Shown: positions 12,901 through 25,800 of the stretch, one piece after another
Layout of the letters: each line of letters opens with the position of its first letter
Numbering within the stretch: position 1 is the stretch's first letter
Source: Phialophora verrucosa
Taxonomy: Eukaryota > Ascomycota > Eurotiomycetes > Chaetothyriales > Herpotrichiellaceae
Direction: 5' to 3'
DNA length: 64,000 bases
NCBI GenBank assembly: GCA_002099365.1
Contig: MSED01000002.1
Span: 1,674,001 to 1,738,000 of the forward strand
The notes under the pieces: model-generated
Database searches by the model: none
What the model was told of the DNA's origin: nothing
The model's input: the letters and a program-made list of their open reading frames with translations, nothing else
Position numbers and translations under genes: made by a program

Positions 12901-15331
12901 TCAACCTAGAGTCCGCCCGCCGCTGACAATGACCTGATGGTGGCCGGAGCGGTGTAGTGCATCATGGCCCATGTTTTGCCCCTGCAAAACTTCGAACTGG
13001 TGGCTGTTATGCCAGTTCTGTTCTCCCAGCGCACTCAGCCAATTGCTTCCGAATTCTTGACGGAGTGCTTCCACCTTGGCTCGATAGTCCTCCTGTTGCT
13101 TCGTAGGTTCGCTCGAAACAACAGAAGGGGCTTCTGTGGAGCCGTCGTAGATGTCCCCTTCCAAAGTCTCTGCGGGTGTCGATCTCAGGACCACTGGGTC
13201 GATGGACGGTCGGGACGTGTCGCATTTGATCACACCAGAATTGTGATCAAGAGTCGCAGCTAGATCCTCGTCGGGGACCCGGCCAAAGGTCTCATCGTGC
13301 GCCAAATCCACAATCCGTCGACGAGGTGCCCTCTTCCGCCGGGAAGTGTTTGTCAAGATCTCCGCTGCTTCGGACGAGTTGGCCTGAGCAGACTTGGGCT
13401 GTTGCACAATCACGGGCTGATCGGCGATTCGAATAGACGGCTGAACAATCTGCCTCTCGACTTCGGGAACCCGATCGACCAGCTGTTTGCGCTCAGAGTA
13501 ACCTGGCCCGGAATCGTCAACGACGATATCGTCCACGTACCCTGGAGTGTTTCTAAACAAATTGAATGCGGTTACTCGATAATCTGAATGGGTCTTCGTG
13601 AACGGGTTTCGCTTGACCCAAACTCGCTTGAGATTCGGAATGCCCGTAAGCCGCGCCATTTCCATGGGGTCAGCGAGCTTATTCTCCTGAATGTTGAGTT
13701 GTTCTAGAGAAAGTAACCGTTCCACGCCAGCTAACGAGTGGAGGCGGTTGCCTCTCAGGTTGACCGTCAGAACTGCAGGGAGCGGCGACCTTGATAGCGA
13801 TTGCAATGAACTGATCATGCAATTCGACAAGTCAAGAGACACCAGCCTTGTCAGCGATGCTAGGCTATCGGGGATCTCGTTGAAGAGGTTCGAAGAGAGA
13901 TTCAGAGACCTCAGAGTGCTCGCTATCGGAGCTAAGCTCTTCGCGGAGATCGTAGTCATGGAGTTGTCAGCCAGAGAGAGATACTTCAGCCTCTGCCATT
14001 TCGAGGAAGGCAAGAAATTCAGGCTCAGAATATTGGAGCTGCTTTCGCTACGATGTGCCTGAATTGAGTATTCGCTGGAATAGGAACTGCCAGACCCTGT
14101 TCGTTTCACGGTAGTCGAGTAGGTGCGAATATGCCTGTAGGAACTGGTAGGCCGAGAAGGGCCAGGTCTCTTCGGAGACACACTTCCGGAGAGTGGCCTT
14201 GCTTTGTTCCCTGGCTCGACGGGGTCTTCATTCTCTAGACTACCTGGGATGGGAGACCCTGGGTCCGAATGGGACTGAGCATATTCTGCTCGAGGAGTAG
14301 ATGGCACAGTCCAAGAGGCACTCATTGTGGGAGATCCCCGGCCTCCCTTGGTTGACCGCCTGCGGCGCTTCTCCGCATCATCCAGGACTATATTGGTGAG
14401 CAGTTCGGTGGGGTCAGAGACATTCGCTCGCTTGACAGTAAGTAGAGTCAATTGTTCGGCTAGTCGATCCCAACCATAGAACTGGCGGAAGTCAAGGTCC
14501 ACTATGTCCAGCTGTTGCAGGTTCTTGAAGGCAAACAACGGGACAGCGGTGTCGAAGGGAAATTCCTCGTAACCTCTGATCAGCCGAGCGCGGTGGTCAG
14601 TGGTGAGGCGTAAAGATGGAAGCTTGGTAAAGGCAGAATAGAGATAGGTCAAGTCGGCCTGTGCGAGGGCTTTGGCCTTCTCGGTCTTGGAGTTACTCCC
14701 TCCAAGGCCAATGGTCGACCAAAAGGAGCTCATTCCCGACATCACGCTCCGCATACTTGAGACGGAATGTATTGAGTCCTTGTCACTGCGGCCTTTGACA
14801 GGTGTGTGAGTTTGCAAGAAGGAGACATAGTTGGAAGGAGTAGGTTCGGTACTCAGACTCTCCAGGCGAATGTTCATTGGCCCTACTGTGATATCCAGTT
14901 CCTCCATGCGCGAGAGAAGGTAGAAGAGGTGGTGAGGAGTCAGGGTCAGGAGTGCCGCCTTCGCAGCATGAGATCTGAAGCTCAAACCGGCAAGGGAAAG
15001 AGCTGCCGCTAAGGTGCTTGCCGAGTTGGTTGTGTTGGAAGTCGTGATGCCCGAGGTCACAGCGGTGTTGTTTGTCGACACAGTAATTACGGAGGACTGT
15101 CGTCGATGGACGGACATTTGCAGGCTGTTGGCGAGAGCCTTTTCATGTTGGCGGATGAATTGCGCCAATGACTAGTAGAAGCCGTGGTCGATCAGTCAAT
15201 GCTCTTGAAAGCTGGGGAAATAAGGGAGCTATGCAAGGTGCCTGCACCGTGCACATTCTCGTCCCAACCATAACCTAGAATGCACTCACCCGGATGAAAT
15301 GGTGCCCATCCTCTGTTTGCAGGCGGTCCAT
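12901..15331 (-). CDS. Leucine-rich-repeat protein
   Basis: Two exons: a 42-nt first exon 15290-15331 and a large exon 12901-15171, giving 770 residues. The long frame alone has no ATG start (its first usable codon is TTG); the upstream mini-exon supplies ATG and joins in phase (MDRLQTEDGHHFIR then SLAQFIRQHEKALA). Residues about 400-545 contain at least five leucine-rich repeats with LxxLxLxxN spacing (LKYLSLADN, LRSLNLSSN, LVSLDLSN, LTVNLRGN, LEQLNIQEN), closed by a cap around RVWVKRNPF and FRNTPGYV. The region before the repeats is Ser/Pro-rich and probably disordered; a basic RRKRAPRRR patch follows. LRR arrays bind proteins; the partner here is unknown. The closest architecture I can think of is nischarin- or Sds22-like, but I do not assign it. 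Confidence 0.85.
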
Positions 15332-18300
15332 ATCCTTCTCTCCCGAACTCCAAGGTTCGAAGGTTCTCTCAATATTGGGTCTCAAGGTAAGGAACGTAAA
15401 GGGTCAGTGTGCGCGATCAAAACTGCTTGCAAGGTCAGCTGGATATCCATTGCATGCTCGTTTTCTCAGAAAGTTAGAACGTACGAGAGTTCTGCAAGGA
15501 ACTCATGGTGGCATGTGGCAGATAAAAGGCCGGGTTCGATGCCTTGCCAACGTGACCGCAGTCTGGGTGGGAAGGTGCAGATGTGCCTGTGTCTCTCTCT
15601 CGTGATGCCCCAAGTGAGACAGTCTTCTATTTCACCTCGAGATTGAGGCAGAATGCTGTGTATATGAAGGTGAATTGGGAGGTTCAACCACCTGCCGTGT
15701 ACTGTTGTGTAAGCGCAAACGGTTGCGTGACAGGTGCAGGCGGGTAATCGAGGGCCTCGAAGGGTCAGCGTGAGGTGAGCCGTGGGGTTCTGATGAGGCT
15801 GAGAGTCGACGGAAGGGTGTGCGTGCAGAAACGAGAATAGCAGCTAGCAACGACGAAACTTGAAGGCAGCCGACACCCTACGGAGACTATGGAGGGACCT
15901 GAAGTAATGAGTAATGATGAAGGCTTCCTGGGAAGTATCTCAGCTGGTTAGTCTGTAAAGTGCTCGTGGTGGGTAGGAGTTGGAGTGGGATGGGATGGAT
16001 GGAGCGCGCAGAGTTTTGCTATCAAAAGAGCAATAAAGTTAGATTGCTTTGGCTCAAGTGGAGGGAACAGGCGTGGCCAGTGGCAGTGGGCACCCTCTTC
16101 TCCAGCGACACGGGCTGCTTTGACTAGAACAGATCAGATGCCGGGCCCTTAACTAGCGGATGACCAGGGCAGGCAGAGTTGTCGCCATCACTCGCATATT
16201 ATCGCTCCCCCCATCTAAACCCTAACCCACGGTCCTCACTCAAGTGACCGACTTCTCAAATGCGAGCTGTGCGTTGCGAACCGTGGTACTTGCTCAGAGT
16301 CCCAAAGGTGTCTTCCCTCACTTCCTGCGTCATAAGCATAGTGGGAATGGCGCTCTAGGGGTTTCAGGGTTACAGGGTCTCCGCAGATGCTAAGATCGAC
16401 GTTGATATTCCTGCGTCCTTCTACGCGTGGGAACTCGTCATTCCTCTAGGGTTAATCTCGACGTCCATCCATACCCACAACCTGCTGCTCTTTGGGACCG
16501 TGCTGACAGGACTTGTATCACGAGAACAAGTAGAGTGGCAGTGGCAAGGGCACCATTCCTCCCTCCGCCCGAAAATCCCGAAGTTTCACACCCTCTCGAG
16601 CTCTCGTCGTCACTGGCCTTGTAATCCGGACATCCATTCTCAGCTCGCAAGCCATTCTTTGCTCTCTACAGGGACACCTATCAGATGTCGCAAACCGATC
16701 CGTCGATGACCGGCCGGCTGGCTCGGGCCTCGCTTGCTTCTCAGATGCTTCGTTGCTGAGCATGCGGTCAACCTTGCTGCCGTGTTGGTGGGCGGTACTC
16801 GGGGCGATCCATGGGACTCTAGACATACGAAGTATCCATTCGACGGTTACCATCCGTCGCTACATACAGCCAACCATTTCCCTTGCATGCCTTAGAAGCA
16901 ACCCATTCACGCCGGCTCAGAAGGAGCAGGTCCAATCGGCGGCCCTATGGGCTCACTGTGCGTGATATCGCATGTACAGTGCAGGCTACCACCATTGGGC
17001 GTCTCAACACGCCTCGAGTCCAATGCGCTCTTGGTAAAGGAGTAGCCTGATCAGGCTCTTCTTTGTACCTCTGCATCGAGTACATTTCACCTCCTGCACG
17101 CCGAGTGACTATGCAAGCCACAAAGCTGTGGCAATTGACTCTAGATAAATTGAATGGCCATGTAGTCCTGCTGCAGTGCGTGAATGCCTCTGTCTGTGCG
17201 CCTTCGATGACGGGCCAGGCTTTTGACCGCTCTTCCACAGTGACAGCGGCACGCCGTGGCATGACACAGTCTGGGCCCGGTTGACACAATTCTTGCAGGA
17301 GATGTGCGCCGTGTGACACAGGAGGCTGCAGGAGCGGGAGTGGGGAGTCCATCTCACTGACCACAAGTTCATTGTCGACACGATCTGAGGGTGGAAGAGG
17401 CCCGCTAAGCAAGAATGCTCCGTGCTGCAGTAGAGCGCACATTGGTCAAGGTCAGACACCTTAGCGCGTCAATCAACTGCAGCTTCGCAGGACCTCATGA
17501 CCACACCGATGCGTAAGGACGTGGCATGGAATGGCAGAATCATTGAGCCAATACATGATTGTGCTGATGGATTGTCGTGTCTCATACAAGATTTAAGGTC
17601 AGTGTTGAAGGGTCAGTGGCCCGGCCTAGATACCATGAATGTGTTTCCTGAATGTCTTGAGACGCGAAAGTACGCCGGATTACGGTTCTAGCCCCGCTAG
17701 GATTGCTTTTGAGGACATATAATTCTTGCATACAAGATGCCTACAATGTTCAATTCGCTTCCTTAACTGCCTGAGCAGTTAGCGAGGGGCTCGACTGGCA
17801 CCCCGCCACCTAGATGCCAAGCGTGGGGGGAGCCTGATACAACCATCGCACCCATACCGATAAAATCGAAACAACTGCTCAGGTGTGACGAATTTGACGT
17901 GCCAGACAAGGAGCGGTGCCTATTGGACATCAAGACTAGTCTAGAATGCACATTGACGTGCCTCCCTAGAGCGGATTTCTTCTGCCGAGCAACGGTGATT
18001 TGCCAAATACTCGTGATGTCGGGTTCGAAGAATATATCCAGAAATCTAAGGGTTTGCATCCCGACTCTACGTGATCTACTTCATGCCACCTCACAGACTA
18101 CAGGCTCATTTTCCTGTACAGCGATGCACAACCGAACGAAGGTGTCCACCGCTTAGTCGGCCAGCATTTCTACTAAAGTAGGAGCCGGGTGGTGATCTGA
18201 AGCGAGAAGCCAATTGTTTGAGGACTCAATGCTAGAGCACCACCCTAAAGAGTAGTAGCACCAAAGAAGGTTTTTTCACATGCTTTCTCATTTTCCTCGT

Positions 18301-19668
18301 ACCAGTACGTTCAGAGATTATCATCGTTTTCGCCAAAAGCTTACTTTCCACTTCTAACACTACAAGAGCTCTCGATAGCCGAGCTCCGGCGCATGAAGCA
18401 AAACACTGCATGTCTTTCCCTTCTCGACTCTCGTACAACAACCGGGCGCAGAAGATGAGAGCGCCTGGTTTCACAAAGGACTGCTTCGAGAGATCATTGA
18501 CAACGTTAAGCATCGCCTCAAGCTTGCCCGTCTGGCCCAAAAGCAAACACGCCAGACAATGACAAAGCTTCGACAGTCGGTGCAGTGCCAGGTGTGCCGA
18601 TATTGCTAGACAAGACGCCAGTCGGAAAGCGTCTGTTAGCTGCAGAAGGACTTGTCGGTGGTGGATTTTAGTGAGGTTGCACGCGGCCAACAACGACTTG
18701 CCTCACTGCATGTTCTCGAGCTCCTTGAGGCGATAAGTCGCCTCCTGTGCATGCTGTACCCCCACAGATGCCAAAAGCTACCGCTCAGAATTCCACCGAG
18801 ATGAAATTTTTGTTCGCAAATCATCGTGGCCGTTTGCCGCATGATTCCGTTCAACCTTCGCTGATCTCTGATATTTTGTGACTGTCGAATATTGTCTTCC
18901 GTTAGATGATTCGTCCCAATCATCGAGTGAACTCTGAACAACCCCGAACGTCGTTGCTCTAGCGCTGTTGAAATGTGCCGGTCGAAGAAACTGGGAGCAA
19001 ATCTTGTATAAAATTGTACCAGGCGCATAACGCGGAAGACCCGCCTGTGCTTCAACCTTGCCCCTCCAGCTCGCCGATAGAGGGGTGCGAGGCACGACTA
19101 ATTCCCGATATTTATCCTTTGGGAAGAGCCATCGAGCCTGCACAATTATCGTCCATATGATACCAACACCAGTCCAGAATGGCGAATTGCTTCCTACTTG
19201 TAGATTGGTAGCTCTCAGCCTTATATTTCCAGTTGCTCTATGGCTAGACATTGCTTGGCCCGAGGCCCTGATCGCTGGGGGGACGGGCGGACAGCGTGAA
19301 AGGTTGTCTTGTAGGTGTGCGACATCTCTGAATGGCGGAGTACGGGGAGCAAAATTATACCAGACGCTCCGGTACTTCAGGTAGCCTTCGCCGGGTTGTA
19401 TCTGGTACTCGCGTACTCGTAGTGGTGCCAGCGGGACTTGTGGCTTGTGAAGGCAGCATTTGGAGCCACAAGTTTCCTGGGGAAGTGGCGCAGTGCCAAG
19501 CACCCCGAGCCTCCACGCCGAACACAAGGACAGCTAAACATCGTCATGCGTACAAACCTCTTCCATTTTTTGCCGCTTTATCAATAATTTTGTCCCATTG
19601 CAATCATTCCAAACCTTCACGATAGCATGACGCTCCCATAGAGCTCTCTTCAGGACGATGATAGAATT
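15332..19668. other. Long intergenic region
   Basis: About 4.3 kb without a supportable gene. The longest frame, minus strand 18778-19527 (249 codons), begins with TTG, has no recognisable domain and overlaps frames on the other strand. A short CTAAACCCTAACCC run lies at 16214-16227. Motifs GTACTCGCGTACTCGTAG (19405-19422) and CGTACCAGTACG (18299-18310) also occur. The last part is the promoter of the lipase gene. Confidence 0.45.
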
Positions 19669-21864
19669 ATGGCCACTAATGGAAGCAAGGCCGATGTCCC
19701 GGCCACGACCTCATCTACCGGCACTTATGACCCCCATGACCTGCCGGACTATGAGACGGATTTCATACGTCGCTCGGATCTCGAGAGCTTCGCAGAAGCC
19801 CTGACCGCTCCCACTACTGAGCCTGTAACAGCTCTGAACGATTGGGGCCCTGTCCGCCAACGAGTCAAACGGTCTCGAGTTAAACGCAAAACAACGAGGC
19901 GGTCTAAAGATGAGACCCGAGAAGGCTTCGTCTACACACTTTTGTACTATCCTTTGCTGTTCGGGGTCTGCGGCTGGATTGTCTTCCTTTTCATTGTCTA
20001 CAACCTGACTCGTTTCTACATCTATGCCTACGAGCATCTGTTTTCATGGAAGGGACAACGAGAGACGCTGCGTCGGCAGCTTCAACAAGCGCGGAGTTAC
20101 GAAGAGTGGCAGGCGGCTGCTCAGCGCCTCGACGAATACCTGGGAAACGAAGAGTGGAAGAAGTCCGACCCTTATTCGTACTACAACCACCAGACTGTGA
20201 AGAAGGTGACACTGCAACTTGCCGATCTGCATCACAAAGCTGTGGCCGAATCGCAGAATGCTATGAACAACGTCGACGGTCGTTCTGCGCTGGATGAACT
20301 GAAAGCATTGCTCGAGAGCTGTGTCAAGAATAATTTTGTCGGTGTGGAAAACCCCAGGCTGTACAGCGAGACGTATATCGGCACCAAAGAGTTGATTCAA
20401 ACATTCATTGATCAGGTGGAACAAAGCTTGCAATTCGTTCTCGATTGTGAAAGCATCAACGATAAGGAGAAAGTATCCTTTTTCAGACACCTGGAATTAA
20501 ACTATGGGCGGACCGCCTTGTGTCTATCTGGAGGGGCCACCTTCGCATATTACCATTTCGGAGTCATCAAAGCGTTACTGGACGCAGGGGAGCTCCCCGA
20601 GATCATCACTGGCACTTCTGGAGGTGCTCTGGTGGCAGCGCTGGCAGCGACAAGGACAGACGAGGAGCTGAAGAAGTTGTTGGTCCCGGCACTTGCATAC
20701 CGGATAAGAGCATGCCATGAAGGGTTCACGACCTGGGCGCGTAGATGGTGGCGGACTGGGGCAAGATTCGACTCTCTTGACTGGGCACTGCAGTGCAGCT
20801 GGTTTTGTCACGGCTCGTTGACTTTCCGCGAAGCTTATGAGAGGACCGGCCGTATCTTGAACGTCTCCTGTGTCCCGTCCGATCCTCATTCTCCCACAAT
20901 CCTTAACAATCATATCACGAGTCCGGATTGTGTTATCTGGACGGCGGTCCTTGCATCTGCTGCTGTGCCTGGTATCCTCAACCCAATCGTGCTCATGCGA
21001 AAGACGAAGGACGGTACACTTGTTCCGTATTCTTTCGGCAACAAATGGAAAGACGGAAGCTTGCGAACCGACATACCACTCAAAGCACTCAACATCCACT
21101 TCAACGTCAATTTCTCCATTGTTTCGCAAGTCAATCCGCATATCAACCTGTTCTTCTTCTCTCCCCGGGGGTCCCCAGGTCGGCCAGTGACACATCGCAA
21201 AGGCCGTGGCTGGCGAGGCGGTTTCCTTGGCTCAACCATCGAAACTTCAGTCAAACTCGACCTCCAGAAATACCTCAAAATCCTCCGTCACCTGGAATTA
21301 TTGCCGCGGCCTATGGGTCAGGACTGGAGCGAGATTTGGCTGCAGCGATTCTCTGGCACGGTGACCATTTGGCCCAAAAGCGTCCTGAGCGACTTCTGGA
21401 ATATCCTCAGTGATCCGAGTCCGCAGCGACTGGACAGGATGTTGATGGTTGGTCAGCGCAGTTGTTGGCCTCAGCTGCGCTTTATCTCTAACCGGATGAA
21501 GGTGGAAAGAGTCATCTTGAAGGGACTCCGGAAAGGAGGACCCATAGACGACGGTCAGCATGTGCCAGACCCTGTCCACGAGCAGCAGGCTCAAGAGGCT
21601 CTTCTTCGAGCAAGAAGACGACCCGGCCCGGACCAGGAAGTCTCCTCCACGGCCGACAACCGTCTCAGTGCTCCCCGTTCGCCTCCACGCAGGCAGAGCA
21701 CCATTCTTGAAGAGCTTACTAGACAGGCTTCAGTACTGTGGCACGACCATGAAGTGACGGAGGGAGAGGAGGATCCGGTCACGACAGATGACGGGGAGGC
21801 TGAAGGTGATGAAGACCTGACAGTACAGTCACCGAGGGCGATGGATGACGAGGAACTGGACTGA
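19669..21864 (+). CDS. Patatin-like triacylglycerol lipase (Tgl3/4/5 type)
   Basis: A single-exon 731-residue protein. A hydrophobic stretch at about residues 92-121 (LLFGVCGWIVFLFIVYN) fits a membrane or lipid-droplet hairpin. It is followed by the region normally present in fungal and plant triacylglycerol lipases (DUF3336-like), then the patatin fold. The oxyanion motif is SGGATFAYYHFG, the nucleophile elbow is GTSGG (315-319, Ser317), and the catalytic Asp is in DGS (Asp462). The Ser-Asp dyad is therefore intact. The C-terminus is acidic and Ser/Arg-rich, probably disordered. Yeast relatives hydrolyse stored triacylglycerol at lipid droplets and some also have lysophospholipid acyltransferase activity. 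The subtype among Tgl3, 4 and 5 is not resolved. Confidence 0.9.
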   Translation: MATNGSKADVPATTSSTGTYDPHDLPDYETDFIRRSDLESFAEALTAPTTEPVTALNDWGPVRQRVKRSRVKRKTTRRSKDETREGFVYTLLYYPLLFGVCGWIVFLFIVYNLTRFYIYAYEHLFSWKGQRETLRRQLQQARSYEEWQAAAQRLDEYLGNEEWKKSDPYSYYNHQTVKKVTLQLADLHHKAVAESQNAMNNVDGRSALDELKALLESCVKNNFVGVENPRLYSETYIGTKELIQTFIDQVEQSLQFVLDCESINDKEKVSFFRHLELNYGRTALCLSGGATFAYYHFGVIKALLDAGELPEIITGTSGGALVAALAATRTDEELKKLLVPALAYRIRACHEGFTTWARRWWRTGARFDSLDWALQCSWFCHGSLTFREAYERTGRILNVSCVPSDPHSPTILNNHITSPDCVIWTAVLASAAVPGILNPIVLMRKTKDGTLVPYSFGNKWKDGSLRTDIPLKALNIHFNVNFSIVSQVNPHINLFFFSPRGSPGRPVTHRKGRGWRGGFLGSTIETSVKLDLQKYLKILRHLELLPRPMGQDWSEIWLQRFSGTVTIWPKSVLSDFWNILSDPSPQRLDRMLMVGQRSCWPQLRFISNRMKVERVILKGLRKGGPIDDGQHVPDPVHEQQAQEALLRARRRPGPDQEVSSTADNRLSAPRSPPRRQSTILEELTRQASVLWHDHEVTEGEEDPVTTDDGEAEGDEDLTVQSPRAMDDEELD

Positions 21865-22813
21865 TAGACTTGTATCATTAGAAAGGGGTTCAGCATGAAA
21901 CACGAGCGAGCACGAGCAAGCACAATCCATAATCTGTAAACGCTGCCAGTAACCGTGGAGGGGGGGGTCTGTCACGTGACAGTCAAAAGTACATGGCTTG
22001 GAGTGGCGCCAACGCAACCGACGGGGAGGATCTGGCAGGGCAGAGCCGAGATCTGACGTCGATCGGGGCGCGTCGTGTTCGAGAGGAATAAAAAGTCCTA
22101 CAGGCCATCGAAGGCTGAAACCGAGGTGATTAGGGCCTGAGTGCCCGTTGAAACTCGATAGGCTCTGTCGCATAGTGGTCTGGTACCAGCTAAACACATA
22201 TTGGAAGCGCAAAGCCGTCGATGGCGTGGTTGTTGCAGTATTGCAAGAATCAATGCTTTCAAAGCGCAGCTCGCGACGAGATCTTCTGCCTGTTGTTGTC
22301 TGTTGCGTCCGCGGGGTTCATTGGCTGTCGCCTTTAAAGGTGGGGTCGCTGGCGTGTCTTGGCGTAACGAGTGGCTCCCAGCCGCTGCGCTTCCCCCCAA
22401 ATCTTGAACACGCCTGCGCCTTCACCCATCACTTGAGAATCGCCTCAGTTTGCACCGAATGTCCAGCTTCCGACGTCTGTGGGAGTCATCATCTATTGTT
22501 CCAATCCATCAACATATGCACTCGGAATCACTGGTGTTGCGACACCAGGACGTGGTCTCCTCTCCACCCGCTCCCCGAGTCAACACCAGTCAATCCGCTG
22601 CACCACTTGCTGACGGGCTGCCCTGCGAGCACCGGTCGGGGTAATTGACCACCGTCATCGTCCATCGTCAATCTGAGTCGCTTAACTCGTACTTAACTTC
22701 GCTCATCACGTTCCCTCCGATGCATCACTCCCGCGCTGGTTGTTGAGCCAAAACTCCTGAGCGACGCGGCCCATCTCGCATCTCCTCTAGCACTCTCGTT
22801 GTGATCGCCGATC
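21865..22813. other. Intergenic between the lipase and YTA7 genes
   Basis: About 950 bases in tandem orientation. A frame at 22148-22648 shows no recognisable sequence. The region should contain the lipase 3' end and the YTA7 promoter; the last 300 bases are C/T-rich. Nothing else identified. Confidence 0.5.
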
Positions 22814-25800
22814 ATGGCTCCCAACAAAAGCTCCAAGAGAACTCTCGAGGAGATTGCTAATGCCGACGACTCAGAAGACGAAGATTACAATGATCGAGCT
22901 CCAGGCGCGTCGAGAACCAAGCCTTCCAGGTCGCGGCGCCACCAGGGCGGTCCGCCTCGCAAGAAGCAAAGAAAAGCGTATGGAGGCTCCGACATCGACA
23001 GTGACTCGGAAATTGTTGAGTCGGACGATGAAGCTTCATTCGACGAGGATGAAGAAGACGAGCCCGTAGAGACAAACCCAACAACCGGTCGACCTGTCCG
23101 CAGCGCGGCCAAAAAGGCTCACACGTACGAGGAAAGCTCCGAAGAAGACGAAGACGAAGATGAACTTGCCGCTACCTCCGAAGAAGAGGAAAAGCCCCGA
23201 CGGCGCCAGGGAAAGGGAACGCCTCAAAAGAAGAAGAGTCTTGTTGTCACTCTCCATGTGACACCTCGTCCAACTCGAACCGCGAATAGCAGAACTGGGG
23301 CTTACGGCATCAAGCAGCCTGCCGGTCCCTCATCAGCCCAGCATCAATTCGGAACTCGTAGAAGTAGTCGGTTGTCACATGATCCCGAAGAGCCTTTGGT
23401 GAAATTGACCGATTCGGGGCATCACGCCGAAGTTGTCAGAGAAGGCTCACGGGGTCCTGAAGGAATTCCACCGAGAGCCGTAAAGGGCGGAAAGGGCCTC
23501 AAGTACCCGTCAAAGAGTACGATCGACGAAGAAACACAATCCCAACCGGGGGAAGAGGACGTTGAAGAGGAGCTGGAAATCAAAGCTTCACAACATGAGC
23601 TTCTCGAAAGCGATCCTCTACAGCCAGAAGAGCGTACAGAAGAACAAGCTGAACCATTGCCCCATATCTTCTCAGACATCATGGAGGCAGCTGCAACTGC
23701 GCCGGACAATGAGAGTGATGGAGAATTCAATCCAGGGCCCGCCGGCACACAAGATAACCCCGGTGTCGAAGAAGTGGCAGCGCACGATGATGAAGATGAG
23801 GATGAAGTGAGGCCAGCCCGAGGCAGATTGACTCGTGGGCTGTCAAAGAGACAGGCCGACACACCCGAAGCCGAGCCTCAGTCAAAGCGTCTACGCAACC
23901 TCAGGACTCGAAACCAGGCAGGAGCTTCGGGAAGTCGCCGTCGGAAAGCTCCTGATGAGAGCAGTGACTTCAACCCTGATGATCAGGAGGCTGCCCATGA
24001 TGACATGTCGAGCTCCAGCGAGTCCAATGCATCACCGCGCAAGAAGACCGACGAGGATGACGACTACGAAGGTGAGAGCCAAGGTAGAAGATCGAGAAGA
24101 TTACGCAGTCAGGCTGCTTCACGCCAGAGTCCCGCCGACGGGAGCGAGGACGAACTGGCCGCCGAGATCGAAGAGTTAAAGCAAGACAGCAGGAAACCCC
24201 GACGTCCGAAAGAGGCAGAGATCACTTACGAGCCCCGTGGGCGACGGAAAGGCCCGAAGCCCAACTACAATTTGTTGCGAAACCTTCAACCCCTGGAAGA
24301 GGAGGATGAGCCAGCTCCGTCTCCTTCGGCACGAGCTCGAAAGACGGGCGGTGGGGGCGGGGGTTGGAACCGCCCTCTGCTAAACACGTATGGCCCGTTC
24401 GGCGGCGGCGGCGGCCTGCCACCAGTTCTGGGAGGAGCTCCGCCGAGAGCGCAAGGTGGTGTTGACTCCGACAGCAGCGACGATGAAGCCATGGCGCGGC
24501 CGCGGCCTGTTGGCGGTACAGTTGGCATGACTCCAACTACTACTGGGGCCTTCAACCTCTTCCCACAAACTCTCAATGCGGATCCTGCTCAAAACACGGC
24601 AGGCACACCAGCAAATCTGGGCAAAATCAAGGATAAGCAGGCGCTTGCCGACGCCGATCCCCTGGGAGTTGACCAGAACGTCAGTTTTGACGGCGTGGGC
24701 GGTTTGCAAGGACACATAGATCAGTTAAAGTGAGTATTACCGAACCTGATACGGCCCAAAACTACTAACCAATATGCAGAGAAATGGTTGCGCTACCTCT
24801 GCTTTATCCAGAAATCTTCATGCGGTTCAAGATCACCCCTCCTCGTGGCGTACTGTTTCACGGTCCTCCCGGTACTGGCAAAACCCTGCTCGCACGCGCT
24901 CTCGCCACGAGCGTCAGTTCACAAGGCAAGAAAGTCACTTTCTACATGCGTAAAGGTGCAGATGCTTTGAGCAAATGGGTCGGTGAAGCTGAAAGACAGT
25001 TACGCTTGCTCTTCGAGGAAGCTCGAAAAAACCAGCCCAGCATCATCTTCTTCGATGAAATTGATGGCCTCGCTCCGGTTCGCTCCAGCAAGCAAGAACA
25101 GATCCATGCCTCCATCGTTTCGACTCTCTTGGCTTTGATGGACGGCATGGACGGGAGAGGCCAGGTGATCGTCATCGGGGCCACCAATCGTCCTGACTCT
25201 ATCGATCCTGCGCTCAGAAGACCGGGCAGATTTGACCGTGAATTCTACTTTCCTCTGCCAGATACCGAGGCAAGAAAAGCCATCATCGACATCCATACGA
25301 GAGGCTGGGAACCTCCTCTACCTGAAGCTACAAAGAAGGAATTGGCTGAGCAGACCAAGGGATACGGTGGCGCGGACCTGCGTGCTCTTTGTACAGAAGC
25401 TGCGCTCAACGCTGTGCAGCGTCGCTATCCTCAGATCTACAGCTCCGAGCAGAAGCTTGCGATCGACCCCAGGACGATCGAAGTCTCGCCCAAGGATTTC
25501 ATGATCTCTATCAAAAAAATGACACCATCCTCGGAGCGATCTGCATCCTCGGGTGCCGCTCCGCTTCCACCTAGCGTAGCCCCATTGCTGCAAGGTCAGC
25601 TCGATGAAATCCAGCGGGTGCTGGCTGAGGTCTTGCCACAGAAGAAGAAACTCACAGCATTAGAAGAGGCTCAGTTCGAGGACGTTGCCGACGGTGGTAG
25701 TTTTGGCAGGGAGAAAATGCAGCAAGCGTTCGAGACTTCGAGGGTGTTCCGTCCTCGGCTTCTCATTCATGGGAAGATTGGAATGGGTCAACAATACGTG

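Noticed and set aside
16214..16227. CTAAACCCTAACCC telomere-like run
   Set aside because: Only about two units; too short to call an interstitial telomere.
18778..19527. 249-codon minus-strand frame in the long intergenic region
   Set aside because: Starts with TTG, has no recognisable domain and overlaps unsupported frames on the other strand; could be chance.
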